Assembly: GCA_947483555.1 (NCBI GenBank)
Contig: CANKMW010000063.1
Coordinates: 1-54,852 of the forward strand
DNA: 54,852 nucleotides
Direction of reading: 5' to 3'
Source: Myxococcales bacterium
Lineage (GTDB): Bacteria > Myxococcota_A > Polyangia > Haliangiales > Haliangiaceae
Positions 25,597-34,373 of this stretch are shown piece after piece. The first letter of the stretch is position 1. Every line of letters starts with the position of its first letter. Under the pieces are notes generated by a model that did no database searches, was not told the DNA's origin, and saw only the letters and a program-made list of their open reading frames with translations. The position numbers and the translations under genes are program-made.

Positions 25597-26370
25597 CTAC
25601 TCGAAGATCTGGGACAGAGCGGCGGTGTCAACCCCGTCGCGCTGGCGGCGCAGGAGCACGTACGTGGTGGCGACCAGGGCCGCGCTCAGGGGGCCGAACA
25701 CGACCGAGCGCACGAGATCGGACACCGACATCAGCGGCTCGCCGTCGTCGGCGAAGCCGAACGCGATGCCATGGCCGATCAAGGTCACGATCACGTTGAA
25801 CCCGAACACCAGCAGGGCCAGGCCGAAGATGCGGGGCCGGTTGCCGGCCGTGAGCGCGCGGCTGCGGCGCAGCGCCCCGATGACGCCGGGGCGCTCGATC
25901 ACCGCGGCGGGCACCGCGACGTACAGCATGCACATCACGATCAGACCCGGCACGACGAGCAGGAGGCCGGCCGCGATCATCGCGAAGCCGGCGAGCGCGG
26001 CGACCGCAAGCGCGGGCAGGAACCGGCGCAGACCGTTGACGATGACGCGGGCGAACGACGCCGGTCGGTGTTCGAGCTCCATGCACACGCCGTAGGTGAC
26101 GGTGGCCGACAGCAGCGCATTGACGAGGTGAAGCGAGAGCCCGCACCAGCTCTCGAAGCGGTGCCACAGCACGGGGTCCGCCTCCCAGGCAACCAGCAGC
26201 GCCGCCCACACGATGAAGGGTGCGTGCAGCACCAGCGACAGCACCGTGAACGGCATCAGGTTGCGCGTCCACACCCGGAAGCCGTGTCGCAGCACCTCGC
26301 CGACCCGGAACTTGTTCCGGCCGGGGTTGAAGGCATCGGCGCGGGTCTCGATCGTCTTGTAGTCGGTCAT
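25597..26370 (-). CDS. Polytopic membrane protein (YciC/GDPD-membrane-domain-like)
   Basis: 257 residues with about six hydrophobic segments (FTVLSLVLHAPFIVWAALLV, FLPALAVAALAGFAMIAAGLLLVVPGLIVMCMLYV, LALLVFGFNVIVTLIGHGIAF). The pattern VGEVLRHGFRVWTRNLMPF near the start and VPAAVIERPGVIGALRRSRALTAGNR-like segment after the long hydrophobic core are typical of glycerophosphoryl-diester-phosphodiesterase membrane-domain/YciC proteins. Function unknown. It converges on the lipoprotein gene with a 13-bp gap. Confidence 0.75.
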   Translation of the reverse strand: MTDYKTIETRADAFNPGRNKFRVGEVLRHGFRVWTRNLMPFTVLSLVLHAPFIVWAALLVAWEADPVLWHRFESWCGLSLHLVNALLSATVTYGVCMELEHRPASFARVIVNGLRRFLPALAVAALAGFAMIAAGLLLVVPGLIVMCMLYVAVPAAVIERPGVIGALRRSRALTAGNRPRIFGLALLVFGFNVIVTLIGHGIAFGFADDGEPLMSVSDLVRSVVFGPLSAALVATTYVLLRRQRDGVDTAALSQIFE

Positions 26371-26588
26371 GCTGCCGGTATCGGGACCGCCGCGGCAGAG
26401 TTGCGTGCTGGAGCGCCGAAACGCGATCGGTCCCAGAAGCGGAGCAGTTCTGGTCTGTTACGAGTATGGAACCTGTCCCCCTCTCGCGGACTGTGGTGCG
26501 CGCGAACGGGTGTTCACACCGCCGACGGCTAACCCCGCGGAGGCCGGGGGGTGCGGCGATGGCATGGGGCGTGAAACGGCAGGACGGG

Positions 26589-27272
26589 ATGAATAGACTC
26601 TCCAAGCTGTCGCTGGGGCTGGTTGTCGCTGCGCTTGCCGGGGACGTGAGCCCGGCAATGGCCTCGCCCACCGTGCGTGATCGCCGGACCGAGGCGCAGC
26701 CGTCGTCGACGTCGGAGTCGCGGACCTACCGGCGCCGGCCGGGGCCGCGGATCATGATGCCGCTCAAGGTCGACATCGGCGCGCAGGGCGCGAACACCAC
26801 GATGGGCTTCCTGCCGGGCATCGAGCTGCGGGCCGGAATCCACTGGGCGTCGCTGAGCCCGAAGCCGACCAACTTCGACATCGGGCTGGGGCTGTTCGGC
26901 GCGGTGCTGATCGGGCCCGAGAACGACGCCATGCCGGCGGCCGACAACGACGTGCTCTACGGTGGTGGCTACCTCGAGGCCGGCCAGACGCTGTCGCACG
27001 GCGACTCGTGGCGGACCTGGGCCGCGGGCCGCGGCGAGTACCTCGGCAGCAGCGCGTTCGGCAAGGAGCAGGCCGGCTTCGGCGTCGCCGGTCGGCTCAG
27101 CGCCGAGGTGTTCGCCAGCGGCGTCGGCATCGAGCCGCGCGGCCTCTTCCTCGGCACCTACGCCATCGGGGTCTACGCCGAGGTGGCCGGCCGCGGGCTC
27201 GGCGAGGACGTCAGCGCGCTGCAGGTCAGCGGCGGCCTGACGTTCCGGACCCCGCTGGTGTTCGCGCCCTGA
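26589..27272 (+). CDS. Secreted beta-rich envelope protein
   Basis: 227 residues from ATG 26589, preceded by AGGA. Signal peptide ends near PAMA. The mature part starts with an Arg/Ser-rich stretch, then alternating strands with Gly/Tyr (VLYGGGYLEAGQTL, GTYAIGVYAEVAGRGL, SGGLTFRTPLVF), consistent with a small outer-membrane barrel or periplasmic lipocalin-like fold. No family recognised. About 120 codons upstream in the same frame (26466-26588) lack protein-like character, so I exclude them. Confidence 0.65.
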   Translation: MNRLSKLSLGLVVAALAGDVSPAMASPTVRDRRTEAQPSSTSESRTYRRRPGPRIMMPLKVDIGAQGANTTMGFLPGIELRAGIHWASLSPKPTNFDIGLGLFGAVLIGPENDAMPAADNDVLYGGGYLEAGQTLSHGDSWRTWAAGRGEYLGSSAFGKEQAGFGVAGRLSAEVFASGVGIEPRGLFLGTYAIGVYAEVAGRGLGEDVSALQVSGGLTFRTPLVFAP

Positions 27273-27275
27273 GCG

Positions 27276-28373
27276 TCAGATCCGGTAGTGCACCTGCAGG
27301 AGGGCGTAGCCCGAGGTGTCGCCGCCGGCGCCGAAGGCGATCATCTGCAGGCGCGTCATCAGGACCAGCTCGACGTGGGAGTGGGCGAAGAAGTGGACGT
27401 TGACGTCGAAGGCGTCGCGGTCGAGCTTGGCGACCGCGAGGTCCTCGTCGAAGTGTCCGAGCCCGACGTCGATGAACAGCCCGGGCCGCGCGAAGTACGT
27501 GGCCATGAGCTGGCCGACCAGCTGGACGCGGGTCGGGGCCGCGAGCTTGAAGTTCTGGCGGATGACCTGACCCTCGGTGGCGAGCAGGAGCTTCTGATCG
27601 GCCAGCCATAGCTTGCCGGTGAGGCCGCCGTGGAAGCGGGTGTCGGTGGGTGAGGTCGTGAAGCGATCGATCAGGCCAACCGCCTTGGTGCTGCCGAACC
27701 GCTTCTCGACGTAGAGCGCGCCGCCGTCGCCCTTCTCGATGCTGTCGACGAGCGGATCGGCGATGAACACGGTGGCGTGGGCGTCGAGGTCGGCCGACAG
27801 CCAGCCGAAGTTGGTGCCGTACGCCTCGGCGAACAGCGGCGTACCGCCGTAGCGACGCGTGTACAGCACGTGCTCCGGCTGGCGCAGGCCGGCCACCGGC
27901 ATGAAGCGACCGGCGCGAGCGTAGAGCCCCTCGCCGTCGCCCTGCTTGTACATGATGTAGTGCTCGCGCGAGAACGGCGCCAGGCTCTCGCCCTCGATGG
28001 TCGCACCGCCGATCGCGTACAGGCCGAAGCCGTCGCGCTCGGCGTGGGCATGGAGCTCGGCCTGCATCGGGAACGCCGAACCCGCGACGCCATCGCCGCG
28101 GCTGTGGGCGCCGCCGGCGACCCGCAGGTCGCCGCCCAGGCTCAGGAAGTCCGGCAGCTCGAACGCGCCGTGGAGGAACGCCGGATTGCCGCCCCACTGC
28201 GTCTCGTCCTCGGCCGTGAGCTCGCCGTTGTCGTTGAGCAGGCCGCCGCCCACGGGTGAGATGTGGCACGCGCCGCAGGTCTGCTCCTTGGTGAGTTGGT
28301 ATTGCGGATAGGCGCTGGCCACGCCGCACAGCGCGGCCAGCGTCAAGACGATGGGGAGAACCGGGATGCGCAT
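27276..28373 (-). CDS. Outer-membrane barrel protein with CxxCH haem motif
   Basis: 365 residues. Signal peptide (ending VASA), then a CGACH haem c motif at about residue 33 in YPQYQLTKEQTCGACHISPVGGG, followed by a long region of amphipathic strands rich in Gly, Tyr and Phe, ending HYRI. It looks like a porin-sized barrel with one haem attached near its periplasmic N-terminus. It is translationally coupled to the upstream haem-motif lipoprotein (TGATG at 28375-28371). An electron-transfer pair at the outer membrane is plausible but unproven. Confidence 0.72.
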   Translation of the reverse strand: MRIPVLPIVLTLAALCGVASAYPQYQLTKEQTCGACHISPVGGGLLNDNGELTAEDETQWGGNPAFLHGAFELPDFLSLGGDLRVAGGAHSRGDGVAGSAFPMQAELHAHAERDGFGLYAIGGATIEGESLAPFSREHYIMYKQGDGEGLYARAGRFMPVAGLRQPEHVLYTRRYGGTPLFAEAYGTNFGWLSADLDAHATVFIADPLVDSIEKGDGGALYVEKRFGSTKAVGLIDRFTTSPTDTRFHGGLTGKLWLADQKLLLATEGQVIRQNFKLAAPTRVQLVGQLMATYFARPGLFIDVGLGHFDEDLAVAKLDRDAFDVNVHFFAHSHVELVLMTRLQMIAFGAGGDTSGYALLQVHYRI

Positions 28374-28753
28374 CAGTCGTTCCTCGAGCCGTTGTCGATC
28401 CAGATCCCGATCAGCTCGATATCCGCGCTGGGCAGCGGGGCGTCGAGTGGCATCCGGCCACCCGTGTACGGCTGCAGCGGGGGCGTCGCGTCGCCGCCGA
28501 TGACCTGATAGATGGCCGACACGTTGCTCGGTGAGCCCTCGTTGAACAACCGGTAGGCGGCGTCGCGATCGTCCAGGTCACGCGACGCGACGCGATTCTG
28601 CGCGCTGTGGCAGGCCCCCTTCGCACACGACGGCCGCACGATGGCCGCGTGGATGTACGTGAAGGTCGCGGGTCGATCATCGGTCTCCACGCCGCACCCG
28701 GCGGCGGCGAGGAGCAGGAGCAGGAGCAGGAGCGGACCGGTTGCGTACCTCAT
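28373..28753 (-). CDS. Small cytochrome-like lipoprotein
   Basis: 126 residues. Leucine-rich signal with lipobox LAAAGC. The body resembles the short cytochrome-like domains of planctomycete/myxobacterial lipoproteins (IVRPSCAKGACHS, then GRMPLDAPLPSADIELIGIWIDNG). The motif is C-x4-CH rather than C-x2-CH, so covalent haem attachment is uncertain. TACCGT ends 8 nt before ATG 28753. Its stop overlaps the barrel gene start. Confidence 0.7.
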   Translation of the reverse strand: MRYATGPLLLLLLLLAAAGCGVETDDRPATFTYIHAAIVRPSCAKGACHSAQNRVASRDLDDRDAAYRLFNEGSPSNVSAIYQVIGGDATPPLQPYTGGRMPLDAPLPSADIELIGIWIDNGSRND

Positions 28754-28761
28754 CACCGGCG

Positions 28762-28767
28762 ACGGTA
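28762..28767 (-). promoter_or_regulatory. -10 box of cytochrome-like lipoprotein operon
   Basis: Minus-strand TACCGT (28767-28762), 8 nt before ATG 28753. It drives the two-gene haem-motif operon. Confidence 0.45.
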
Positions 28768-28818
28768 CACCGGCGGCCGCCGCTGGTCATGTTCGCGACC
28801 ATGGGCCAGCATCCGGCC

Positions 28819-29322
28819 ATGTCCGCCCCCGACCACGCCCGCACCCGCACCATCACCTGGTCCGATCCCAGGATCTTGCTCGACGGCCTGGCCGGCAAGT
28901 CCGGCCTCGAGCTGCTGCACGCCATCGTCGCTGGCACCCTGCCGCAGGCGCCGATCAGCGAGACCATGAGCTTCGCGCTGGTCGCCGCCAGCGCCGGCGA
29001 GACCCGCTTTCGCTGCGTGCCCGGCGAGTTCCTCTACAACCCGCACGGCAGCGTGCATGGCGGGGTCGCCGCCACCCTGCTCGACTCGTGTATGGGCGCC
29101 GCCGTGATGTCGACGCTCGACGCCGAGAGCGCCTACACCACCACCCAGCTCTCGATCTCGCTGGTGCGGCCCATCCTCGCCGACAGCGGCGAGCTGTTCG
29201 CCGACGGCAAGGTCGTCCATCGCGGCGGCCGCCTGGTCACCGCCGAGGGCAAGCTCACCGACGGCAAGGGGCGGCTGCTCGCCCACGGCACCACCTGCTG
29301 CATGATCTTGCCGCGCGGCTGA
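28819..29322 (+). CDS. PaaI-type hotdog thioesterase
   Basis: 167 residues from ATG 28819; in-frame ATGs at 28789 and 28801 are alternatives. Hotdog-fold thioesterase: FLYNPHGSVHGGVAATLLDSCMGAAV, with the HGG catalytic loop and acidic residue (LLDS), then TTQLSISLVRPI. Such enzymes hydrolyse acyl- or aryl-CoA, often phenylacetyl-CoA derivatives. The weak CAGCAT ends 6 nt before 28819. Divergent from the haem-motif operon. Confidence 0.82.
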   Translation: MSAPDHARTRTITWSDPRILLDGLAGKSGLELLHAIVAGTLPQAPISETMSFALVAASAGETRFRCVPGEFLYNPHGSVHGGVAATLLDSCMGAAVMSTLDAESAYTTTQLSISLVRPILADSGELFADGKVVHRGGRLVTAEGKLTDGKGRLLAHGTTCCMILPRG

Positions 29323-29332
29323 CGCGCCGCGG

Positions 29333-30019
29333 TCAGGCTTCGGCGCCGCCGGCGCGGCGGGCCAGTTGGCGCGGCAGCTCGACGGCGTGCAGGCCCCACA
29401 GCTCCTCGATCGGCACGGCGCGGCGGCTGCGTTCGCCGATCGGCGGACCGTTGGCGAACAGGAACGGCGTCACCGAGATGGCCTGCGCCGGCTCGAGCGC
29501 CGCGACCTCGGCCTCCCAGCCGTCCCAGCGCACCGGCTGGTAGAAGTCGCGCACGTCGCCGGTGAGCGCCCAGCGCAGCCAGTCGGTGTGGCCCTGGTCC
29601 AGGCTCTCCCAGTCGAGGGTCTCGGGCGCCAGGTACCAGACGTGGCCGAGCGGGCCGCCGAACGCGCCGCCGTCGACGGCGAAGAAGCCGCCGACCACGT
29701 CGTCGCCGACCAGCAGCGCACCGGGCAGGCGGACCCGCGGCGCGCCGAGCTGGTTCCAGCCGGCCAGATCGCGCGGCAAGCCCGGCGAGCCACCGCCGAG
29801 CACGCGCAGCCAGCCCCCATCGACGAGGAGTCCGCCGGTGTAGTAGGCCAGGCTGCCGAGCGTCGAGTGGGTGGTGATCTGGAGCGCCAGCAGGGTGGCC
29901 GCGGCCGCGGCGCGCTCGACCGGCAGCACCTCGACCGAGGTCGACGCCGCCGCCACCCATTCCTCGATCAGCGGCAACGCCGGGTCGTCGGGTTCGATCA
30001 GCTCTTCGATCGTTGGCAC
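29333..30019 (-). CDS. DUF2625 family protein
   Basis: 228 residues from GTG 30019. Strong resemblance to DUF2625: LLALQITTHSTLGSLAYYTGGLLVDGGWLRVLG, VGGFFAVDGGAFGG, HVWYLAPETLDWESL, DWLRWALTGDVRDFY, PIEELWGLHAVELPRQL. Function unknown; soluble, no signal. TACAGT ends 6 nt before the GTG. An earlier in-frame start at 30085 would cross that box and add residues absent from the family. Confidence 0.88.
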   Translation of the reverse strand: MPTIEELIEPDDPALPLIEEWVAAASTSVEVLPVERAAAAATLLALQITTHSTLGSLAYYTGGLLVDGGWLRVLGGGSPGLPRDLAGWNQLGAPRVRLPGALLVGDDVVGGFFAVDGGAFGGPLGHVWYLAPETLDWESLDQGHTDWLRWALTGDVRDFYQPVRWDGWEAEVAALEPAQAISVTPFLFANGPPIGERSRRAVPIEELWGLHAVELPRQLARRAGGAEA

Positions 30020-30025
30020 GGCGCG

Positions 30026-30031
30026 ACTGTA
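30026..30031 (-). promoter_or_regulatory. -10 box of DUF2625 gene
   Basis: Minus-strand TACAGT, 6 nt before GTG 30019. It faces the GST promoter about 45 bp away. Confidence 0.55.
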
Positions 30032-30071
30032 GCGCAGGCCGGCGGGCGGCGCAGATCGGACCGCGCCCGGG

Positions 30072-30077
30072 TAGAGT
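30072..30077 (+). promoter_or_regulatory. -10 box of GST-like gene
   Basis: TAGAGT ends 6 nt before ATG 30084; no Shine-Dalgarno. Divergent from the DUF2625 promoter. Confidence 0.55.
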
Positions 30078-30083
30078 CGCGGC

Positions 30084-30683
30084 ATGAAGCTCTACGGAAC
30101 CACCACCAGCCCGTTCGTGCGCCGGGTGCGCGTCGTGGCCGCCGAGGTCGGCGCGACGTTCGAGATGATCAACACCGCCGCCGACGACGGCCAGGCGGCG
30201 CTGCGGCGGGTGTCGCCGATCTGGAAGGTGCCGGTGGCCGAGATGGGCGAGCGCATCATCTACGACTCGCGCGTGATCATCGACTGGCTGACCACGTTCC
30301 ACGGCTGGGGCGATCTGCGCGCGCCCGCCGACCGCTGGCGGGACGCCAACCTGGTCAACGCCATCGACGGCGCGCTCGAGTCCGGGGTCCAGATGTTCTA
30401 CCTGCGGCGCGAGGGCCTCGACCCCATGACGCTGCCGTTCGGGCAACGTCAGCTCGATCGGATGGCCGCGATCTTCGAGTGGCTCGCCGGCGAGCTCGAG
30501 CTCGGTCCGGGCGGCTCCGGCGACGGGCTCGGCCTGCCCGAGATCTCGCTGCTCGCCACCCTCGACTGGCTCGACTTCCGCGACGTCTACCCGACCGCGA
30601 AGCACGACGCCGCGTTCGGCGCCCTGCGCGCCGCGCACCGCGAGCGTCCGAGCCTGGCCACGACGCGGCCGCTGGTGTCCTGA
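30084..30683 (+). CDS. Glutathione S-transferase family protein
   Basis: 199 residues. Thioredoxin-like N-terminal domain (MKLYGTTTSPFVRRVRVVAAEVG, with Ser/Pro near the active site, cis-Pro in WKVPVAEM, and YDSRVIIDWL for glutathione binding) followed by an all-helical C-terminal domain. It may conjugate or reduce with glutathione or a related thiol; substrate unknown. Converges on the oxygenase gene with a 28-bp gap. Confidence 0.85.
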   Translation: MKLYGTTTSPFVRRVRVVAAEVGATFEMINTAADDGQAALRRVSPIWKVPVAEMGERIIYDSRVIIDWLTTFHGWGDLRAPADRWRDANLVNAIDGALESGVQMFYLRREGLDPMTLPFGQRQLDRMAAIFEWLAGELELGPGGSGDGLGLPEISLLATLDWLDFRDVYPTAKHDAAFGALRAAHRERPSLATTRPLVS

Positions 30684-30711
30684 GCCGGCCGCCGCGGCGC
30701 TACGCCCGCCC

Positions 30712-31764
30712 CTACGAGATGACGTCGCGGAACAGGTCCGGGAACACCCGCGCCACCTTGGCCAGCAGGTACTCGCCCCAGGTGCCGTCGTGGACGTGGA
30801 CGCTGGCTCGGTCCCAGCGGGTGCGGGCGTCGTCGTCGGGCGGCGCCATGCCCGGCAGCGGCGTGACGCGCGCGTCCCAGGCCGGGTCGAGGAACAGCGG
30901 GAACGAGTAGCGGTCGCGGCCGGACACGTTGCGGACCCGATGCGGCGTCGAGCGGAACCGCCCGGCGGTCATGCGATCGAGCATGTCGCCGAGGTTGCAC
31001 ACCAGGGTGCCCGGCACCGCGGGCACCGGCACCCACGCGCCGCGCGACCTGACCTCGAGACCGCCGACCTCGTCCTGCAGCAGCAGGGTCAGGATGCCGT
31101 AGTCGGTGTGCTCGCCGACGCCCCACCGGCTGACGCGCGTGCGCGTCAGCGCTGTGCCGGGCCCCGAAGCCATCGGTGGGCCCCAGCCGCGGTCGTCGGC
31201 GTCGGCCGGCGCCGGCGGATAGTGGAACATGCGGAACAGCACCGTCGGCTCGTGCATCCAGCCGCGGGCGAAGTAGCCGGCGTCGACGCCGAGGCCGCTC
31301 GCCATGCCGGCGAGGACGGCGTGGCCGAGCCGGGTCACCGCCGCCATCCAGTCGAGCACCGCGCCCCGCAGCGCCGGCACCTGGGACGGAAACAGGTTGC
31401 GGCCGTGGAGCGGCAGGCGCGCCCGCACGCGCGGGTCGTGGTCGGCGAGCTCGGCGCCGAAGTACACGCCCTCCTTGCGGTCGGGCACCCCCGAGGTCAG
31501 CTCGCCGCCGACCGGGAAGAACCCGCGCCACGCCCGTCCTCCGCGCGCCATCGCGATCTGCGCCTTGGTGTCCTCGGGCAGCGCGAAGAACCCGGCCGCC
31601 GCCGCGCGCAGCCGCGCCTCGAGCTCGACGGCAACGCCGTGGTGCGAGATCAGGAAGAAGCCGTGCTCGGCGCAGGCCCGGCCGATGGCGGCGCCGGTGG
31701 TCTCGGCTGCGGCCGCATCGGTCGCGCCCGCCAGCAGCGGCGAGACATCGATGATCGGGATCAT
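30712..31764 (-). CDS. 2-oxoglutarate/Fe(II) dioxygenase (isopenicillin N synthase-like)
   Basis: 350 residues. N-terminal DIOX_N-like region (IIDVSPLLAG, HGFFLISHHGV) and the Fe-2OG core: GVGEHTDYGILTLLLQD (HxD), DMLDRMTAGRFRSTPHRV (distal His) and RYSFPLFLDP (RxS that binds 2-oxoglutarate). Members hydroxylate or cyclise small molecules in secondary metabolism. Its ATG overlaps the stop of the upstream CotH gene (ATGA at 31764-31761), an unexpected partnership. Confidence 0.88.
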   Translation of the reverse strand: MIPIIDVSPLLAGATDAAAAETTGAAIGRACAEHGFFLISHHGVAVELEARLRAAAAGFFALPEDTKAQIAMARGGRAWRGFFPVGGELTSGVPDRKEGVYFGAELADHDPRVRARLPLHGRNLFPSQVPALRGAVLDWMAAVTRLGHAVLAGMASGLGVDAGYFARGWMHEPTVLFRMFHYPPAPADADDRGWGPPMASGPGTALTRTRVSRWGVGEHTDYGILTLLLQDEVGGLEVRSRGAWVPVPAVPGTLVCNLGDMLDRMTAGRFRSTPHRVRNVSGRDRYSFPLFLDPAWDARVTPLPGMAPPDDDARTRWDRASVHVHDGTWGEYLLAKVARVFPDLFRDVIS

Positions 31765-32939
31765 CGCGCCGCCCGCCACGCCGCCACGAACGCCGCGCGG
31801 TCGGCGACGAAGCCGCGGATCTCCTGCACCGCCGCGTCGTGCTGGGCCGGCGTGAAGCCGCGGTTGGGATCGGCGGCCACGTCGGCGGCGATCTGCGCCG
31901 CCCACGCGGTGGTGCGCGCCTGCAGCGTCGGGACGTCGTACGCGGCCAGCGCGGCGTCGAGCTCGGCCTGGAACACGGCGACCCATCGCGGATCGGCGAG
32001 GATCTCGGTGACCTGGCGCGGCCTGGTCAGGCTGCCGAAGCGGAAGGTGAGCGGATCGGCCTGGTCCAGATCGGCACCCGCCGCGTCGTCGTAGAAGAAG
32101 ATGCTGTCGAGATCGTAGGGCAAGGTCACGAAGCCACGCGCCGGGTGATCGTAGAGCAGGAAGTTGATGGCGCCGGCGGTGTAGCCCTCGGCGTGCGGGA
32201 TCATCGCCTCGCCGGCCCACTCGGCGATCGAGCCCTCGAGGTCGGTCAGGTGATCGATCGCGGCCACGTCGGTCTGGTCGAGGTAGCGCTCGAGGCGCAC
32301 GAGGTCGCCGTCGTCCTCGTTGGTCTCGAGCTCCCAGGCGCCGGTCTCGCCGTCGATCGCGAACAGATCGCCGTCGGGCCGGGCGAAGTTCCGCTCCAGG
32401 TACGCGCGATCGGCGTCCTCGACGCTGGTGTAGAGGCCCACGTAGGCGCCGTTGACGACCAGGCGCGCGTTGTTGGCGCACGCCGCCGGCAGGCCGAGAT
32501 CACGCAGGTAGGCCAGCCCGATCCGCTCGCGCAGCATCGAGTGATCCCACGGCGAGGCGTCGAGCGACAGCTTGCGCAGGCCGTGGAACCGACGGTCGCC
32601 GTCGACCCGGTTGAACGCGATCACGAACTGCATCTTGGTGCCGATCCAGTTGTCGGTGCGGCCGCGCAGCCGGATGCGGGCGTCGGGCACGACCTCGGCG
32701 CCGACGCGGAACCGCGCCGGGTAGTAGGTGCCCTTGACCCGGTTGCTGTAGTCGGCGGCGATCGCCTGCCAGTCGGCGGCGGCGACGTCGAGCTCGAACG
32801 TCGGCACGATGTCCTGGGCGTAGAGGTCGGCGCACGGACCGATGACGTCGGGCGGATCCGCCGGCAGGCCGCCGCAACCTGCGATGGCGGCGGTCAGGCA
32901 GACCACCATCAGGTGTGCGGCGGGTGATCGATCGCGCAC
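31761..32939 (-). CDS. CotH kinase-family lipoprotein, second copy
   Basis: 392 residues, GTG start. Signal with lipobox AAIAGC. CotH core: IRLRGRTDNWIGTKMQF (glycine loop and Lys), KLSLDASPWDHSMLRERIG, GAYVGLYTSVEDAD, and VTLPYDLDSIFFYDD with the acidic metal site. It is shorter than the CotH at 13494 because the N-terminal beta domain is absent; similarity between the two is only at motif level. TACACT ends 8 nt before the GTG. Coupled to the dioxygenase. Confidence 0.82.
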   Translation of the reverse strand: MRDRSPAAHLMVVCLTAAIAGCGGLPADPPDVIGPCADLYAQDIVPTFELDVAAADWQAIAADYSNRVKGTYYPARFRVGAEVVPDARIRLRGRTDNWIGTKMQFVIAFNRVDGDRRFHGLRKLSLDASPWDHSMLRERIGLAYLRDLGLPAACANNARLVVNGAYVGLYTSVEDADRAYLERNFARPDGDLFAIDGETGAWELETNEDDGDLVRLERYLDQTDVAAIDHLTDLEGSIAEWAGEAMIPHAEGYTAGAINFLLYDHPARGFVTLPYDLDSIFFYDDAAGADLDQADPLTFRFGSLTRPRQVTEILADPRWVAVFQAELDAALAAYDVPTLQARTTAWAAQIAADVAADPNRGFTPAQHDAAVQEIRGFVADRAAFVAAWRAAR

Positions 32940-32947
32940 GACGATGA

Positions 32948-32953
32948 AGTGTA
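32948..32953 (-). promoter_or_regulatory. -10 box of CotH-dioxygenase operon
   Basis: Minus-strand TACACT (32953-32948), 8 nt before GTG 32939. Confidence 0.5.
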
Positions 32954-32987
32954 GCCGGTCCCGCTGCGGCGCCAGCGCTGATCGGCC

Positions 32988-33680
32988 TCAGCGCGAGCCG
33001 ACGTCGACCGAGTAGCCGAGCACCGCGCCGACGAACTGCGCGCCCTCCGCCTCGCGGTACGCGACGCCGACGAAGTAGCCGTTGCCGGACGGGAAGCCGT
33101 AGTCGCGGTAACGGCGGCCGATGCGGACCGCGAGCGTGCCGTCGACCTCGTCGGTGAACGCGAACGTCGGCGCGCCGTCGGCGCGGCCGCGGGCGGCACC
33201 CAGCCACACCGCGCGACCGCGCGCCAGCAGGCGCAGCCGCGAGCCGACGCCGAGCTCCACGAACGCCTCGACCGGCAACTCGACGCCGTCGTCCTGCGTG
33301 CCGACCGCGCCCGACGCGCCGACGCCGGCGCCGAGGCCGGCGATGCCGCGCTTGCCGAGCCGGACGCCCAGGCCGGCGAGGTAGAGGTCGGCCTGATACG
33401 CGAAGCCGCCCGGGTTGGTGGTGCCGGCGTGCAGATCGATGCCGACCAGGTATCCGACCGGCAGCGTGCGACTGGCGAAGCCGCGCAACCGCAGCCCGGC
33501 CCGGCCGACGCCGGCGCCGGCCGTCGGCGCGACCGCCGCTGCGCTGGTCCGGTGCACGTACGACGCCTCGTAGTGCAGCGACGCGCCACCGTGCCAGTCG
33601 TCGGGTCCGGCGCTGGCGGCGCCCGGCACCGCGACCAGCGCCGCCGCCAGCAAGCTCATCCGCGCGCCATGACGGCTCAT
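32988..33680 (-). CDS. Outer-membrane beta-barrel-like protein
   Basis: 230 residues. Signal peptide ends ASA, then repeated short amphipathic strands with Gly-rich turns (GGASLHYEASYVHRT, YLVGIDLHAGTTN, YQADLYLAGLGVRLG), ending VGYSVDV-like. Likely an eight- to ten-strand barrel. Its ATG overlaps the DUF3750 stop (ATGA at 33680-33677). No family assigned. Confidence 0.68.
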   Translation of the reverse strand: MSRHGARMSLLAAALVAVPGAASAGPDDWHGGASLHYEASYVHRTSAAAVAPTAGAGVGRAGLRLRGFASRTLPVGYLVGIDLHAGTTNPGGFAYQADLYLAGLGVRLGKRGIAGLGAGVGASGAVGTQDDGVELPVEAFVELGVGSRLRLLARGRAVWLGAARGRADGAPTFAFTDEVDGTLAVRIGRRYRDYGFPSGNGYFVGVAYREAEGAQFVGAVLGYSVDVGSR

Positions 33681-34330
33681 CGGTCGCCGAACCCCAGCCG
33701 GCCGGAGCCGAGCGGCACCAGCAGCGCGGGCGGCCACAGGTCGATGCCGAACGCGAGGCCGATGACGTGCACCTCGACGCCCTCCTTGAGCCCGAGGCGC
33801 AGGCCGACCAGCGGGGTCTCGATCTGGAAGCCGGTGCCTTCGCTCGACCACGACACCCCGATCTTGCCGCGGTAGTCCTTGCCGATCGCGTTGGCGGGCA
33901 GGCTGGCGTGCAAGCCACAGCGCCGCAGCATGACGTCGCCGAACGTGTTGCTGTTGGGACCCGGCCAGCCTCGGTAGCGCAGCGCGCCCAGCCACTTCGG
34001 TGCCTCGCGCTCCAGGCACAGCATCGCACGCTCGGCCTCGGCGCCCCGCCACACGCCGTGCAGCACCGGCTCGAGGTACGGCTGGTTGTCGAACGGGTCC
34101 TCGTTGTTGCCACCGCCGCCGACCTCCCAGAACCGCCACTCGGTCTCGCCGGCGGGCCGCACCGCGAACCACGGGTGGCGCGCGATCTTCTCGATCGGCC
34201 GCGCCAGCCCGCCGCTGATGAGCAGCACGGTCGCCTGATCGTTGGCCGGCGCCTGCAAGCGGCGCGCGAAGATCTGGCAGCCGGCGAGCCCCGACGTGAC
34301 CAGCGCGAGCACGAACGCGACCGCCTTCAT
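33677..34330 (-). CDS. DUF3750 lipoprotein
   Basis: 217 residues from ATG 34330; an in-frame TTG at 34360 would lengthen the signal. Lipobox SGLAGC. The DUF3750 signature RGWPGPNSNTFGDVMLRR, then LPANAIGKDYRG is clear, as is VRPAGETEWRFWEV. The GPNSNTF and invariant Cys/His suggest a papain-like fold (inference from motif style), but function is unknown. A GGGG run 6 nt upstream may be the ribosome site. Co-translated with the barrel protein. Confidence 0.8.
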   Translation of the reverse strand: MKAVAFVLALVTSGLAGCQIFARRLQAPANDQATVLLISGGLARPIEKIARHPWFAVRPAGETEWRFWEVGGGGNNEDPFDNQPYLEPVLHGVWRGAEAERAMLCLEREAPKWLGALRYRGWPGPNSNTFGDVMLRRCGLHASLPANAIGKDYRGKIGVSWSSEGTGFQIETPLVGLRLGLKEGVEVHVIGLAFGIDLWPPALLVPLGSGRLGFGDR

Positions 34331-34373
34331 CACGAGCCCCAGACGCGCGAACCACGCCAACGATCTGCGCCGA

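Noticed and set aside
26466..26588. Longer N-terminus for the secreted protein starting at 26466
   Set aside because: Added residues are Arg/Pro-rich and would bury the signal peptide that begins at 26589.
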